From CAWUEZ02 sp963921355 (GTDB lineage Bacteria; Pseudomonadota; Alphaproteobacteria; Thalassobaculales; Thalassobaculaceae): DNA of 64,000 nucleotides. Location: assembly GCA_963921355.3 (NCBI GenBank), contig OZ001190.1:4526001-4590000 (forward strand), given 5' to 3'. Within the stretch, counting starts at the first letter, position 1; each line of letters starts with the position of its first letter. Below the pieces are notes generated by a model. It was given only the letters and a program-made list of their open reading frames with translations, did not search any database and was not told the origin of the DNA. The position numbers and the translations under genes are program-made. Shown one piece after another: positions 8,034-14,376 of the stretch.

Positions 8034-8480
8034 ATGGCACGAATCTATCTCGCTTCGTCGTGGCGGAACGGCCAGCAGCCGGGCCTTGTCGGCACCCTTC
8101 GGGAAGCCGGTCACGACGTCTACGACTTCCGGAACCCGCCTCACGGACAGGGCGGTTTCGCCTGGTCGGACATCGATCCCGAATGGAAGGCGTGGGACGC
8201 GGAATCCTATCGCCAGCAGCTTCTCACGCACCCCGTCGCCGCGCACGGCTACATGACGGACTTCAAGGCGATGGAGTGGGCCGACACCTTTGTCCTTCTC
8301 CGCCCCTGCGGGATCTCCGCGCACCTTGAGCTTGGATGGGCGTGTGGTCGTGGGAAACACACGATCGCGTATCTGACCGAGGGTGAGCCCGAGCTGATGT
8401 ACCTGATGGTGGATCATCTGGTCACCAGCGATGCCGAGCTGCTTGCCGCTTTGTCCGACCCCCAGATGGTGGCCGCCTAG
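8034..8480 (+). CDS. Nucleoside 2-deoxyribosyltransferase-like protein
   Basis: 148 residues from ATG 8034, chosen because GGAG (8022-8025) is eight bases upstream; ATG 8028 is too close. It shows the family fold signature: IYLASSWRN at the start, GHDVYDFRNP, WADTFVLLRPCGISAHLELGWA with the likely catalytic Glu in HLELG, and a C-terminal EPELMY. Relatives exchange bases between deoxynucleosides or act on nucleotide metabolites; many phages carry them to tune nucleotide pools. The exact substrate cannot be told. Confidence 0.7.
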   Translation: MARIYLASSWRNGQQPGLVGTLREAGHDVYDFRNPPHGQGGFAWSDIDPEWKAWDAESYRQQLLTHPVAAHGYMTDFKAMEWADTFVLLRPCGISAHLELGWACGRGKHTIAYLTEGEPELMYLMVDHLVTSDAELLAALSDPQMVAA

Positions 8481-8711
8481 ATGGACATGAGCGACACCCT
8501 GGACCGGATCAAACTCCAGAACGCCGAGTTTGATGCGCTGTTGTCTCTGTCAGCAGCACACGAGGCGCTGTGCCGCACCGCCGTTGTCGACGACGACTAT
8601 CCAGAGGTTCGGCACCGCTACGAAGGCGAGCTTCGCGCCTTCCTGCAAGCGTGCGCGGACAACCAGCGGCCGATGCCGTCGGGTCGGATGCCGGATGGAG
8701 GTGAACAGTGA
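8481..8711 (+). CDS. Small phage protein of unknown function
   Basis: 76 residues beginning at the base after the previous stop. Mostly helical and acidic (DRIKLQNAEFDALLSLSAAHE), ending SGRMPDGGEQ, another member of the repeated C-terminal tail series. The repeated cassette here also supplies the GGAGG for the next gene. No family recognised. Confidence 0.55.
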   Translation: MDMSDTLDRIKLQNAEFDALLSLSAAHEALCRTAVVDDDYPEVRHRYEGELRAFLQACADNQRPMPSGRMPDGGEQ

Positions 8712-8950
8712 CGCACTTCCCCGCCCCGTTCCACACAGAGCGCCGACGATTGGTCACCAGGAAGCTGTATCGGGCCGGTGGCAATGGCATCGAACACACC
8801 CGGTTGGGCTTCCCCCAGGTCGTGAACGAAATGCTTTCAGAGGGCCTAATTGAACCGGCCTGGGGTGGAAAGTTTCGACTGTCCGACAAGGCGCGGGAGC
8901 GGGCGAAAGAGTGGGGCGTGATTGGTCGGAAGACGGAGGACAGCAAGTGA
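8708..8950 (+). CDS. Small phage protein, winged-helix-like
   Basis: 80 residues from GTG 8708, six bases after GGAGG. The pattern LGFPQVVNEMLSEGLIEPAWGGKFRLSDKARE looks like a short winged-helix or replication-type DNA-binding module (helix, turn, helix, beta wing), but similarity is too weak to name a family. It ends IGRKTEDSK, one of the shared tails. Confidence 0.5.
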   Translation: MTHFPAPFHTERRRLVTRKLYRAGGNGIEHTRLGFPQVVNEMLSEGLIEPAWGGKFRLSDKARERAKEWGVIGRKTEDSK

Positions 8951-9141
8951 AGCGCGCTCTGATCTATCTCGACGGCTACCGGGCCGCGCGGAAGGAAGAT
9001 ATCGCGTGGCTGCACGACCGAGCGAAGGGGATGAACGACCCGCACGCGGCGGCGGTGCTCAACAGCGCGGCGAGCGACCTTGGCCACCGGATCAGGGTCG
9101 AGAAGGCAGAAGCGCGTCGGATGACGAACAAGGAGAACTGA
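8947..9141 (+). CDS. Small phage protein of unknown function
   Basis: 64 residues from GTG 8947, six bases after GGAGGA (8935-8940). Helical and charged (YRAARKEDIAWLHDRAKG), ending RRMTNKEN, again matching the shared tail pattern. It overlaps the preceding stop by four bases. No function can be assigned. Confidence 0.55.
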   Translation: MKRALIYLDGYRAARKEDIAWLHDRAKGMNDPHAAAVLNSAASDLGHRIRVEKAEARRMTNKEN

Positions 9142-9142
9142 C

Positions 9143-9715
9143 ATGATGTCTTGCGACGAGGCTATTCGACTGGCCGCTCTTCGGGAGCGCCTTTATCGCT
9201 GTGTCGAGGACGAACTCGACAAGGGCGACGGACACCATAAGAGCGATGAGGGCGTTCTAGAGGTCACGCTGTCATTCCCCGACATCTTCCACCGCTCGGA
9301 CCAACCGACGTGGACGATCACATGGAACTGCTACGTCGTCTTTGATCACGGGCGCAGCCGATCCTGGTCAGGAAAGAGCTTGACGGAAGCTCTGGCCGTC
9401 GCTGAGGCGGAAGCGGAACGCATCTGCTTCCCATACGAGATGGCGCGAATTGAGGCGGTCTATGCACCCGCCGACGACGCAGAGGAAATCGCCCCCAAAC
9501 CCGCAGACACCAACGGTTTCAGCATTGAGGCGCTTGCCGAGTCATGGGCCAGCATTGACGGCAGACTCAAGCGTTACCGATCAGACGACGGTTCGGACCG
9601 CACAGACGGCACCCGCGACGGATACAACGCCGAAGCGGCGGAACTGATCAAGCGCCTCAATGCGAGGGGCTATGACGTCACTCCGCTCGGTCAGTTGTCG
9701 GAGGAGAAATCATGA
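9143..9715 (+). CDS. Phage protein of unknown function
   Basis: 190 residues from ATG 9143 (a second ATG at 9146), with GGAG upstream. The N-terminal 110 residues have beta-rich text with Trp (TWTITWNCYVVF, SWSGKSLTEALAVAEAEAER); the C-terminal part is Asp/Ser-rich and ends with a helix (YNAEAAELIKRLNARG) and the tail LGQLSEEKS. No domain recognised. Spacing to both neighbours indicates one operon. Confidence 0.55.
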   Translation: MMSCDEAIRLAALRERLYRCVEDELDKGDGHHKSDEGVLEVTLSFPDIFHRSDQPTWTITWNCYVVFDHGRSRSWSGKSLTEALAVAEAEAERICFPYEMARIEAVYAPADDAEEIAPKPADTNGFSIEALAESWASIDGRLKRYRSDDGSDRTDGTRDGYNAEAAELIKRLNARGYDVTPLGQLSEEKS

Positions 9716-9909
9716 GGTGCGTAGTTTGCCAAAAAGGGCCTGCCCAAGGGGTCACGGTCTACCGCATCAACGCAACGGGACAGCCCGGCTTGTGGGCTTG
9801 CCGAAAACACCGAGGCCAGACCGACGCGCCGCCGCCTGACCTTGTTGTTGAGGATCTGGTCCGGTTGATTGAGCGCGATGGTCGGAAGACGGAGGGGGAT
9901 CAGTCTTGA
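9712..9909 (+). CDS. Small putative zinc-binding phage protein
   Basis: 65 residues from ATG 9712, preceded by GGAGGA. CVVC at 3-6 and WACRKH around residues 28-33 give a C-x2-C...C-x2-H pattern that could bind zinc. It ends DGRKTEGDQS, the last clear copy of the shared tail. It is the last gene of the left rightward run and its 3' end overlaps the end of the convergent gene at 9900. Confidence 0.5.
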   Translation: MRCVVCQKGPAQGVTVYRINATGQPGLWACRKHRGQTDAPPPDLVVEDLVRLIERDGRKTEGDQS

Positions 9910-10043
9910 TCGTCGTCGCCGTCCCACGTCCGATAAAGCTCTAGCGTAAGTCCGTAGCGATCTGCCCATTCCGCGCGGGATTCGAGGAACGCCGACACCT
10001 CGTCATGCCCCGCAACGATACCCTTGCGTGGTAGGTCAATCAT
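9900..10043 (-). CDS. Small phage protein of unknown function
   Basis: 47 residues from ATG 10043 (MIDLPRKGIVAGHDEV), acidic at the C-terminus (WDGDDDQD). It is the last gene of the long leftward late operon and overlaps the preceding DUF1353 gene by eight bases. Its 3' end converges with the rightward small gene ending at 9909, a ten-base overlap of opposite genes. No domain seen. Confidence 0.45.
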   Translation of the reverse strand: MIDLPRKGIVAGHDEVSAFLESRAEWADRYGLTLELYRTWDGDDDQD

Positions 10044-10407
10044 TGCGGAAGGTCTTTCCGCCCCCGATCCGCACGGCGGCATACATCACGCGACGCTGAC
10101 GGACACCGCGAATGGTCATGGCCTCCAGAAAGACCCTGTCCGCCTGCTCACGGGTGACATCGGGAAATTCTGCCTCGCTGGCCTTCACGTAGAGGAAGTC
10201 GTGAACCATCGCTGGCTTGGTGTGGTCGCCGTCGCGACTGACGTACCAGCGAGCGAACCAGGGGACAGACGCGAGGTCCGTCTCAAACCCCGCCGGCACC
10301 GTGATCCACTTCCCAAGCCGGGTGGAGTGATAGCGGAAGCGCTCGACGACCTCCCATTTCTTGCCGTTCAGCTTTCGGAGCACCAACTCATCCGGAAAGC
10401 GCTCCAT
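10036..10407 (-). CDS. DUF1353 phage protein
   Basis: 123 residues. The DUF1353 hallmarks are present: VPAGFETDLASVPWFAR (about residues 37-53) and KPAMVHDFLYVKASEAE (about 64-80), with conserved His-Asp in the second. The family is frequent in tailed phages near lysis or virion genes; its biochemical role is unknown. It lies directly after the lipoprotein and endolysin genes in the transcript. Confidence 0.8.
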   Translation of the reverse strand: MERFPDELVLRKLNGKKWEVVERFRYHSTRLGKWITVPAGFETDLASVPWFARWYVSRDGDHTKPAMVHDFLYVKASEAEFPDVTREQADRVFLEAMTIRGVRQRRVMYAAVRIGGGKTFRND

Positions 10408-10408
10408 G

Positions 10409-10615
10409 TCATTCTTCCGGAGCTTGGCAGTAGATCACCTGTTCACCGGCCGCCGCCCAATCTCGGATTGCCTGCTTACCGCCCTCGGTGATGCCGATGC
10501 AGTAAGCGGAGCGCGCAATTGCGGCACCACCCGCCGCAGCCTGAAGGACCACGGGAACACCCGCGCACGCGGAAAGACCCGCTGCCAGCGCGACAGCGGC
10601 CAAAGCCTTCTTCAT
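10409..10615 (-). CDS. Small phage lipoprotein
   Basis: 68 residues with a lipoprotein signal: positively charged MKK, hydrophobic stretch, and lipobox LSAC with Cys at about 17. The mature part has two further cysteines (YCIG, YCQA). Located between the M15 endolysin and DUF1353 genes, it could be an outer-membrane spanin subunit (Rz1-like) or a superinfection-exclusion lipoprotein; it is not embedded in another frame of an Rz gene, so the spanin role is tentative. Confidence 0.55.
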   Translation of the reverse strand: MKKALAAVALAAGLSACAGVPVVLQAAAGGAAIARSAYCIGITEGGKQAIRDWAAAGEQVIYCQAPEE

Positions 10616-10625
10616 GATTGCCTCG

Positions 10626-11177
10626 TTATTTGCCGTGGAAGAGAAGCGGCGACTTGCCGAAGTCAGACCGCCGATCGAGGTGGACGAAGGTCGGGTAGAC
10701 GCCGACCGCCCAATTCGTGGAAAGCGCCATTCGAACGAGAACGGCCCGGTAGCTGTCGTCGGGAACGTGGATGTCGATGGCGCACGTCCCGTGGGACAGG
10801 TTGCCCTCGGTCAAGTGGTAAGACATGAGCCCCCCACCGACCGCCTTGTTATGTGCCGGGGTGCGGCAGCACGAGTTGACCCGCATCGGTCGACCGAACG
10901 ACAAGCGCAGGTTCAGAAGCTCGTTATCAAAGCCCTTGGCAAGCTTGACCGTGCCGTCATCTCGCGACGCGAGTTCGTCATGCGAAAACAGTACGTCGTC
11001 CGTCACCGGGTGGCGGATTTCCATTACCTGGCTCTCTGTCGTTTGGGGATTGGCGAAATAGTCGGAATGCGGGCTTGCGGGACCGAAAAATTCCCAACCT
11101 TCGGGCGGCTCTACGCCCTTTGGGATGTACCGGATTTCAACCTGCCGATGCTCCAGCATGGCGCGGAGGATGGTCAC
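10626..11177 (-). CDS. M15-family peptidase, probable endolysin
   Basis: 183 residues. The C-terminal 100 residues match M15A zinc peptidases: RPMRVNSCCRTPAHNKAVGG, then the ligand region YHLTEGNLSHGTCAIDIHV with His and Asp, and a final TFVHLDRR supplying the third ligand (HxD). These enzymes cleave D-Ala-type or L-Ala-D-Glu cross-links of peptidoglycan and serve as phage endolysins. The N-terminal half (FFGPASPHSDYFANP) is phage-specific. No signal peptide, so release would need a holin; the small membrane protein at 12297-12509 is a candidate. The start overlaps the previous stop (ATGA). Confidence 0.75.
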   Translation of the reverse strand: MTILRAMLEHRQVEIRYIPKGVEPPEGWEFFGPASPHSDYFANPQTTESQVMEIRHPVTDDVLFSHDELASRDDGTVKLAKGFDNELLNLRLSFGRPMRVNSCCRTPAHNKAVGGGLMSYHLTEGNLSHGTCAIDIHVPDDSYRAVLVRMALSTNWAVGVYPTFVHLDRRSDFGKSPLLFHGK

Positions 11178-12271
11178 GCAGCCGCTTTGCGCCGCTTGAA
11201 TGTCAGGTAGTCAGCCGCCTCGCGAGGATCGGAGAAGCACTGCACAAAGCCGCTCTCCGACACGCTGTCGGGGTCGATGACGGAGGTGATGCAGGCACCC
11301 TCCATCTGCGCTTCGTGCCCGAGGTGCTCGCCGTGCGTGTCGATGTACTTGTAGCCGCGAGCCCGCGCGAACCAGAACACAGCGTTGGTGTCCGGGTTCT
11401 CTTCCGCGTGGAGAGCCCAGTTGTGCTTGTGGCCGCAGATGTAGAGGTGCGCATGGTCGCGCAGCGAGGCCCGCTTGTTGCCGTGCGTCGGATTGAACCA
11501 ACTATGCCCGGGGAAGTCGTGAGCGGCCCATATGCGCGCCTTGCGGCCGTTGGGGAAGGCGAGGCAGAACTTGGCCTGCCAGTCCTCCACCGGGGCGCCG
11601 CCGGTCTTGAACCACGTCAGCGGGTCATCCTTCCGGCTCTTGCTCCACATGTCGTGGTTGCCGCGCAGGATCAGCATCCAGTCGATGCCCATCTCTGCGA
11701 TGAAGATCTCCGCCAGACGGACAGCACGGGACCGTGATTGGTTGGAGTGCGCGTAGAGCCGTTGAAGCCGTCCAACCCAGTTGTCCGTGGTATCACCGAT
11801 GTTGGCCCCGTACATGCCGTCAGTGGCGGCGCAGATCTCGGCGTGCTCTTTCAACAGCGGCCAGTTGCAACCGTCGCTGTCGACGTGCGGATCACCAAAC
11901 CACATCAGGCCGATTGGGCCGGGTGTGTGGACCTGAACGTCAAACCACTTCCGAGCCCGGTGTGCGCGGTGCTTCCGGTCGAACTGATCGCACATCAGCG
12001 CAACCAGGTCTTCGGTCGGTAGTTCGTCGTCGGGGAACTCGGGAAACGTCAGTTCCGTGGGCTGGTCTCGCAGATCCGGCCTGCACTCCGAGGCGGTGCT
12101 CTTCGGCACCTCCTTGAGGAAGCCCCGTTCCACCGCAACCTGCGCTCGGTGTCGCACAGTGGACTCGTTGACCTGGAGCTTGCGGGCGGCAGCAGACCGA
12201 TTGCCCCCACACTCTTCCAGCACCTTGACCGTGCGCCTGAGCGTCGCATCGGATACCGGCCTAGACGGCAT
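11174..12271 (-). CDS. Calcineurin-like metallophosphoesterase with N-terminal HTH
   Basis: 365 residues. Residues 1-55 form a helix-turn-helix (LEECGGNRSAAARKLQVNESTVRHR), Fis- or resolvase-like. The rest has all metallophosphoesterase motifs in order: GDPHVDSDG, GDTTDNWVG, RGNHD, AAHDFPGH, CGHKHN. Such enzymes hydrolyse phosphodiesters or phosphoproteins with two metal ions. A phage copy in the late operon next to the endolysin could act on nucleic-acid ends or host signalling nucleotides, but the substrate is unknown. The fusion of HTH and phosphatase occurs in other phage genomes. Confidence 0.8.
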   Translation of the reverse strand: MPSRPVSDATLRRTVKVLEECGGNRSAAARKLQVNESTVRHRAQVAVERGFLKEVPKSTASECRPDLRDQPTELTFPEFPDDELPTEDLVALMCDQFDRKHRAHRARKWFDVQVHTPGPIGLMWFGDPHVDSDGCNWPLLKEHAEICAATDGMYGANIGDTTDNWVGRLQRLYAHSNQSRSRAVRLAEIFIAEMGIDWMLILRGNHDMWSKSRKDDPLTWFKTGGAPVEDWQAKFCLAFPNGRKARIWAAHDFPGHSWFNPTHGNKRASLRDHAHLYICGHKHNWALHAEENPDTNAVFWFARARGYKYIDTHGEHLGHEAQMEGACITSVIDPDSVSESGFVQCFSDPREAADYLTFKRRKAAA

Positions 12272-12296
12272 GATGTCTCCCCTACCTCAGCGGTCG

Positions 12297-12509
12297 TCAG
12301 CGGTGGATGCGGTCTATGACCCAGGCGCCCACTGCGCCCAAAGCCGTCAACACAGCGCCGATCTTCATCAGCACCACGAAGCCGCCGCGTCCCATGTTGA
12401 GGGCCGCTTTCAGTTCGGCGGTGTCACCACGGATGACGCGAATGTCGTCTCGGATGTCGACAATGGCCTGTTCAGCCTTGGCAAGCCGGTCGCGTTCTTC
12501 GGGCGTCAT
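12297..12509 (-). CDS. Small single-span membrane protein, possible holin
   Basis: 70 residues from ATG 12509, which overlaps the preceding stop as ATGA. A helical N-terminus (RDRLAKAEQAIVDIRDDIRVIRGDTAELKAALN) is followed by one transmembrane segment (FVVLMKIGAVLTALGAVGAWVI) and a short basic tail. This coiled-coil-plus-helix layout resembles type III holins or hemolysin XhlA-like proteins, and the location beside the endolysin block fits. Assignment is by layout, not by sequence family. Confidence 0.5.
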   Translation of the reverse strand: MTPEERDRLAKAEQAIVDIRDDIRVIRGDTAELKAALNMGRGGFVVLMKIGAVLTALGAVGAWVIDRIHR

Positions 12510-12820
12510 GAGCGCTCGCCCTTGGGCTCGGGCTCGATATCGCGCCACGCTTGGCCGTGGGCAGGCATTCGGGAGCATCCGTCCTGCGGGCGTGTCTCGA
12601 CGATGGACCACGACCCGGTGTCAGGATTTACGAAGACGACGATGGTCGTACCCGCAGCGGTCAACGACATGTGGCCGGGCTCTTCGCCGTGTGCCTTCAG
12701 GCCATCCTTGAAGGTCTGAAAGCTCGGGCACTGCTGCGCCTGCGCGGCGAACCCGAGAAGCAGGCACGGCACTGCAATCGCGACCAGCAATAGCCAGTCG
12801 CGGCGGTCGGACTTCCGCAT
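12506..12820 (-). CDS. Small exported phage protein of unknown function
   Basis: 104 residues with a clear Sec signal (WLLLVAIAVPCLLLGFAAQAQQ, cleavage near residue 29). The mature part has two Cys (QQCPSF, DGCSRM), which may form a disulfide, and a beta-strand pattern TTIVVFVNPDTGSWSIVE. It lies in the lysis block and could be periplasmic. No family recognised. The 103 bases before its start separate it from a divergent gene at 12924 and should hold both promoters. Confidence 0.5.
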   Translation of the reverse strand: MRKSDRRDWLLLVAIAVPCLLLGFAAQAQQCPSFQTFKDGLKAHGEEPGHMSLTAAGTTIVVFVNPDTGSWSIVETRPQDGCSRMPAHGQAWRDIEPEPKGERS

Positions 12821-12923
12821 GGTGTCCCCCTATGTGTGAAACGGTTGGCGCTCCTCAGCGTCAGATAGCGGCTCGACTCATCCGAACTCCGGCCATCCTT
12901 CCCGTCAACCAACGGGGGAGATC

Positions 12924-13301
12924 ATGTCAATCGGACGTATACCCAAAGATGCTGAATTCGGCGCGGGCGCCCTTCCTGGCGGCAAGGTAGGAGTGAAGAC
13001 GGCCAAGAAACGGCTTGATGTTCCGGTCGAAAAGTCCGGCGGAATGGCCGCTATGCTATTACACGCGGCCCATCACGCTACCCGTCAGATGCCGCCATCA
13101 ACTGGCCCTCAGTTCGGCTCTCACGGACTACCGCCAATTCCGGTTTGGGCAACGGCACTCGTGGACGCAGGGTCGGGCGCCGTAGATCTTCGCATTGCGA
13201 TTGGGCGAACCGACATTGGTTTCTTGCTAACCAGCGACCAAGCCGAAACGTTAGGGCAGGCGTTAATTGCCGCGAGCGTCCCGAAGACCCGACCGCAGTA
13301 A
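12924..13301 (+). CDS. Plus-strand accessory phage protein of unknown function
   Basis: 125 residues from ATG 12924, preceded by GGGGGAG. It contains KTAKKRLDVPVEKSGG and a C-terminal half with short strands (AVDLRIAIGRTDIGFLLTSDQAETLGQALIAA). It runs against the late operon, like the HicBA and Rap1a-like genes that follow, so it is probably expressed from the lysogen. No function assigned. Confidence 0.5.
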   Translation: MSIGRIPKDAEFGAGALPGGKVGVKTAKKRLDVPVEKSGGMAAMLLHAAHHATRQMPPSTGPQFGSHGLPPIPVWATALVDAGSGAVDLRIAIGRTDIGFLLTSDQAETLGQALIAASVPKTRPQ

Positions 13302-13375
13302 ATTCACCGCCCTTTGATAACCAGAAAGCAACGGCCATAAGCGGCCCCTTTGTGCTGCGAATGTGGAAGAAACCC

Positions 13376-13415
13376 CTTGGCCCCGAGTCCACAAGCGACT
13401 ACGTATTAAGGCATG
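13376..13415 (+). promoter_or_regulatory. 40-base block, copy 1, upstream of the HicB/HicA pair
   Basis: Begins CTTGGCCCCGAGTCC and ends ATTAAGGCATG. The same block, with identical length and spacing, occurs at 13992-14031 upstream of the Rap1a-like gene. The first 15 bases and the final ATG are identical in both. It probably carries a shared promoter or operator. Here the ATG opens only a 25-codon frame (13413-13490) that ends on the antitoxin start, a possible leader. Confidence 0.5.
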
Positions 13416-13483
13416 TCACACCGCGTGATGCGGTTTATGCCCGAGCAGTTGATGATGATGATGTTATGCAAATCGAGGCATCT

Positions 13484-13732
13484 ATGTTGAAGAGGTCCAT
13501 TACGGTTCTCGCTCGCTGGGACAGCGAAGCGGGCGTTTGGTCTGCTTCGTCAGACGACGTCTACGGTCTGGCAGCAGAGGCGACCACGCTCGACGAACTC
13601 GTCAAGGTTCTCGACGTATTGGTTCCGGAGTTGGTTCAACTCAATGGAATCCAAGACGGCTCGGATGTTCCAGAACTGCCGATCTGCGTCATGGCCGAAA
13701 CTCTCAGCCGAGTTCGCATCGCCCAGGCATGA
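13484..13732 (+). CDS. HicB/DUF1902-type antitoxin
   Basis: 82 residues from ATG 13484, seven bases after GAGG. The DUF1902 pattern is plain: ITVLARWDSEAGVWSASSDDVYGLAAEATTLDELVKVL and VPELVQLNG. HicB-like antitoxins fold like a degraded RNase H and bind HicA. There is no C-terminal HTH, so autoregulation would need another part. It overlaps the toxin start by ATGA, typical of co-translated pairs, with antitoxin first. Confidence 0.75.
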   Translation: MLKRSITVLARWDSEAGVWSASSDDVYGLAAEATTLDELVKVLDVLVPELVQLNGIQDGSDVPELPICVMAETLSRVRIAQA

Positions 13733-13920
13733 AGTCATTCAAGAAGGCGCTGATGGACCTTCTTGGGGCGGCCGGTTGCTACTACGTCCGACCCGCCAAA
13801 GGCAGTCACGAATTCTGGTACTCTCCCATTACTGACAAACACTTCGTCGTCTGCGACACCAAGTCTCGTCACACAGCGAACGAAACGCTAAAGCAAGCTG
13901 GGCTGCCCAAGGCATTCTGA
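13729..13920 (+). CDS. HicA-type mRNA interferase toxin
   Basis: 63 residues. It has the HicA double-stranded-RNA-binding fold signature: helix FKKALMDLLGAAGCYYV, then RPAKGSHEFWYSP with the catalytic His in GSH, and the end HTANETLKQAGL. HicA cleaves mRNA and arrests growth when free of HicB. In a prophage this pair could stabilise lysogeny or act as anti-phage abortive infection. The length and the His agree with active HicA proteins. Confidence 0.8.
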   Translation: MKSFKKALMDLLGAAGCYYVRPAKGSHEFWYSPITDKHFVVCDTKSRHTANETLKQAGLPKAF

Positions 13921-13991
13921 ACTGACACGACTAAACTCGGCCCGAGCCATACCCCGGCGCCGCGCCCACAGCCATACGCCTGAAGATTTCT

Positions 13992-14031
13992 CTTGGCCCC
14001 GAGTCCGCGCATCACCACGTGTTAGGGCATG
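13992..14031 (+). promoter_or_regulatory. 40-base block, copy 2, upstream of the Rap1a-like gene
   Basis: Second copy of the block at 13376-13415 (CTTGGCCCCGAGTCC, then CACGTGTTAGGGCATG). Here the terminal ATG is the start codon of the Rap1a-like gene. No ribosome site stands between block and ATG, hinting at leaderless or weakly initiated translation. Confidence 0.5.
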
Positions 14032-14376
14032 CGATACATTCTGTTAGTTCTAGCGATGCTGGCGTTGCCGGTGTCGGCGTCGGCTGATTCGACCAACCCA
14101 AGATCCGTTGCGGGCATCATGCCGTCATGTCAGGCGGCCTTTGTGAACATAGAAGACCCGAACGCCCTGGCCTGCATCATGTACGTTAGCGGCGTGAGCG
14201 ACGTGTTCACGTCTCACGTTCTGGACACGCCGATGCCCGTTTGCTCCCCGGAGGGTACGAACACGATGGATGTAATCGGGGCGTTCGTTTCGTGGTCCCG
14301 CAGAAATCCAGACGTTTGGAATGAGGACGTGTTCAGGGGCGTCGTGATGGCGCTTATCGAGCGGTACGGTTGCTAG
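14029..14376 (+). CDS. Rap1a/Tai-like immunity protein
   Basis: 115 residues with a Sec signal (RYILLVLAMLALPVSASA). The mature domain shows the Rap1a pattern of spaced cysteines: PSCQ, LACIMYVSGVSD, PVCSPEGTNT and a final ERYGC, plus AFVSWSRRNPDVW. Rap1a/Tai proteins are periplasmic and neutralise type VI amidase effectors. In a prophage it would be a lysogenic-conversion gene. It lies opposite the late operon and its end overlaps the end of the convergent virion gene by 23 bases. Confidence 0.65.
   Translation: MRYILLVLAMLALPVSASADSTNPRSVAGIMPSCQAAFVNIEDPNALACIMYVSGVSDVFTSHVLDTPMPVCSPEGTNTMDVIGAFVSWSRRNPDVWNEDVFRGVVMALIERYGC

Larger units (their letters stand above)
7311..9897 (+). repeat. 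Dispersed gene-junction cassette, consensus GGTCGGAWGNCGGAGG
   Basis: The same short sequence recurs at the 3' end of consecutive small genes and carries the ribosome site of the next one: 7312-7340 (diverged), 7695-7710, 7999-8025, 8682-8701, 8924-8940, 9115-9135 and 9880-9895, with a weaker copy near 9687-9705. Because each copy is read in the same frame, seven proteins share a C-terminal tail of the form (S/D/V)GR(M/K)xxxxE. Intervening genes are unrelated in sequence, so shared descent of the whole genes does not explain it. Confidence 0.65.

Noticed and set aside
9143..9715. Considered as an anti-CRISPR because it lies in a run of small early genes.
   Set aside because: No Aca-type HTH regulator follows and no similarity to known families could be seen; position alone is not evidence.
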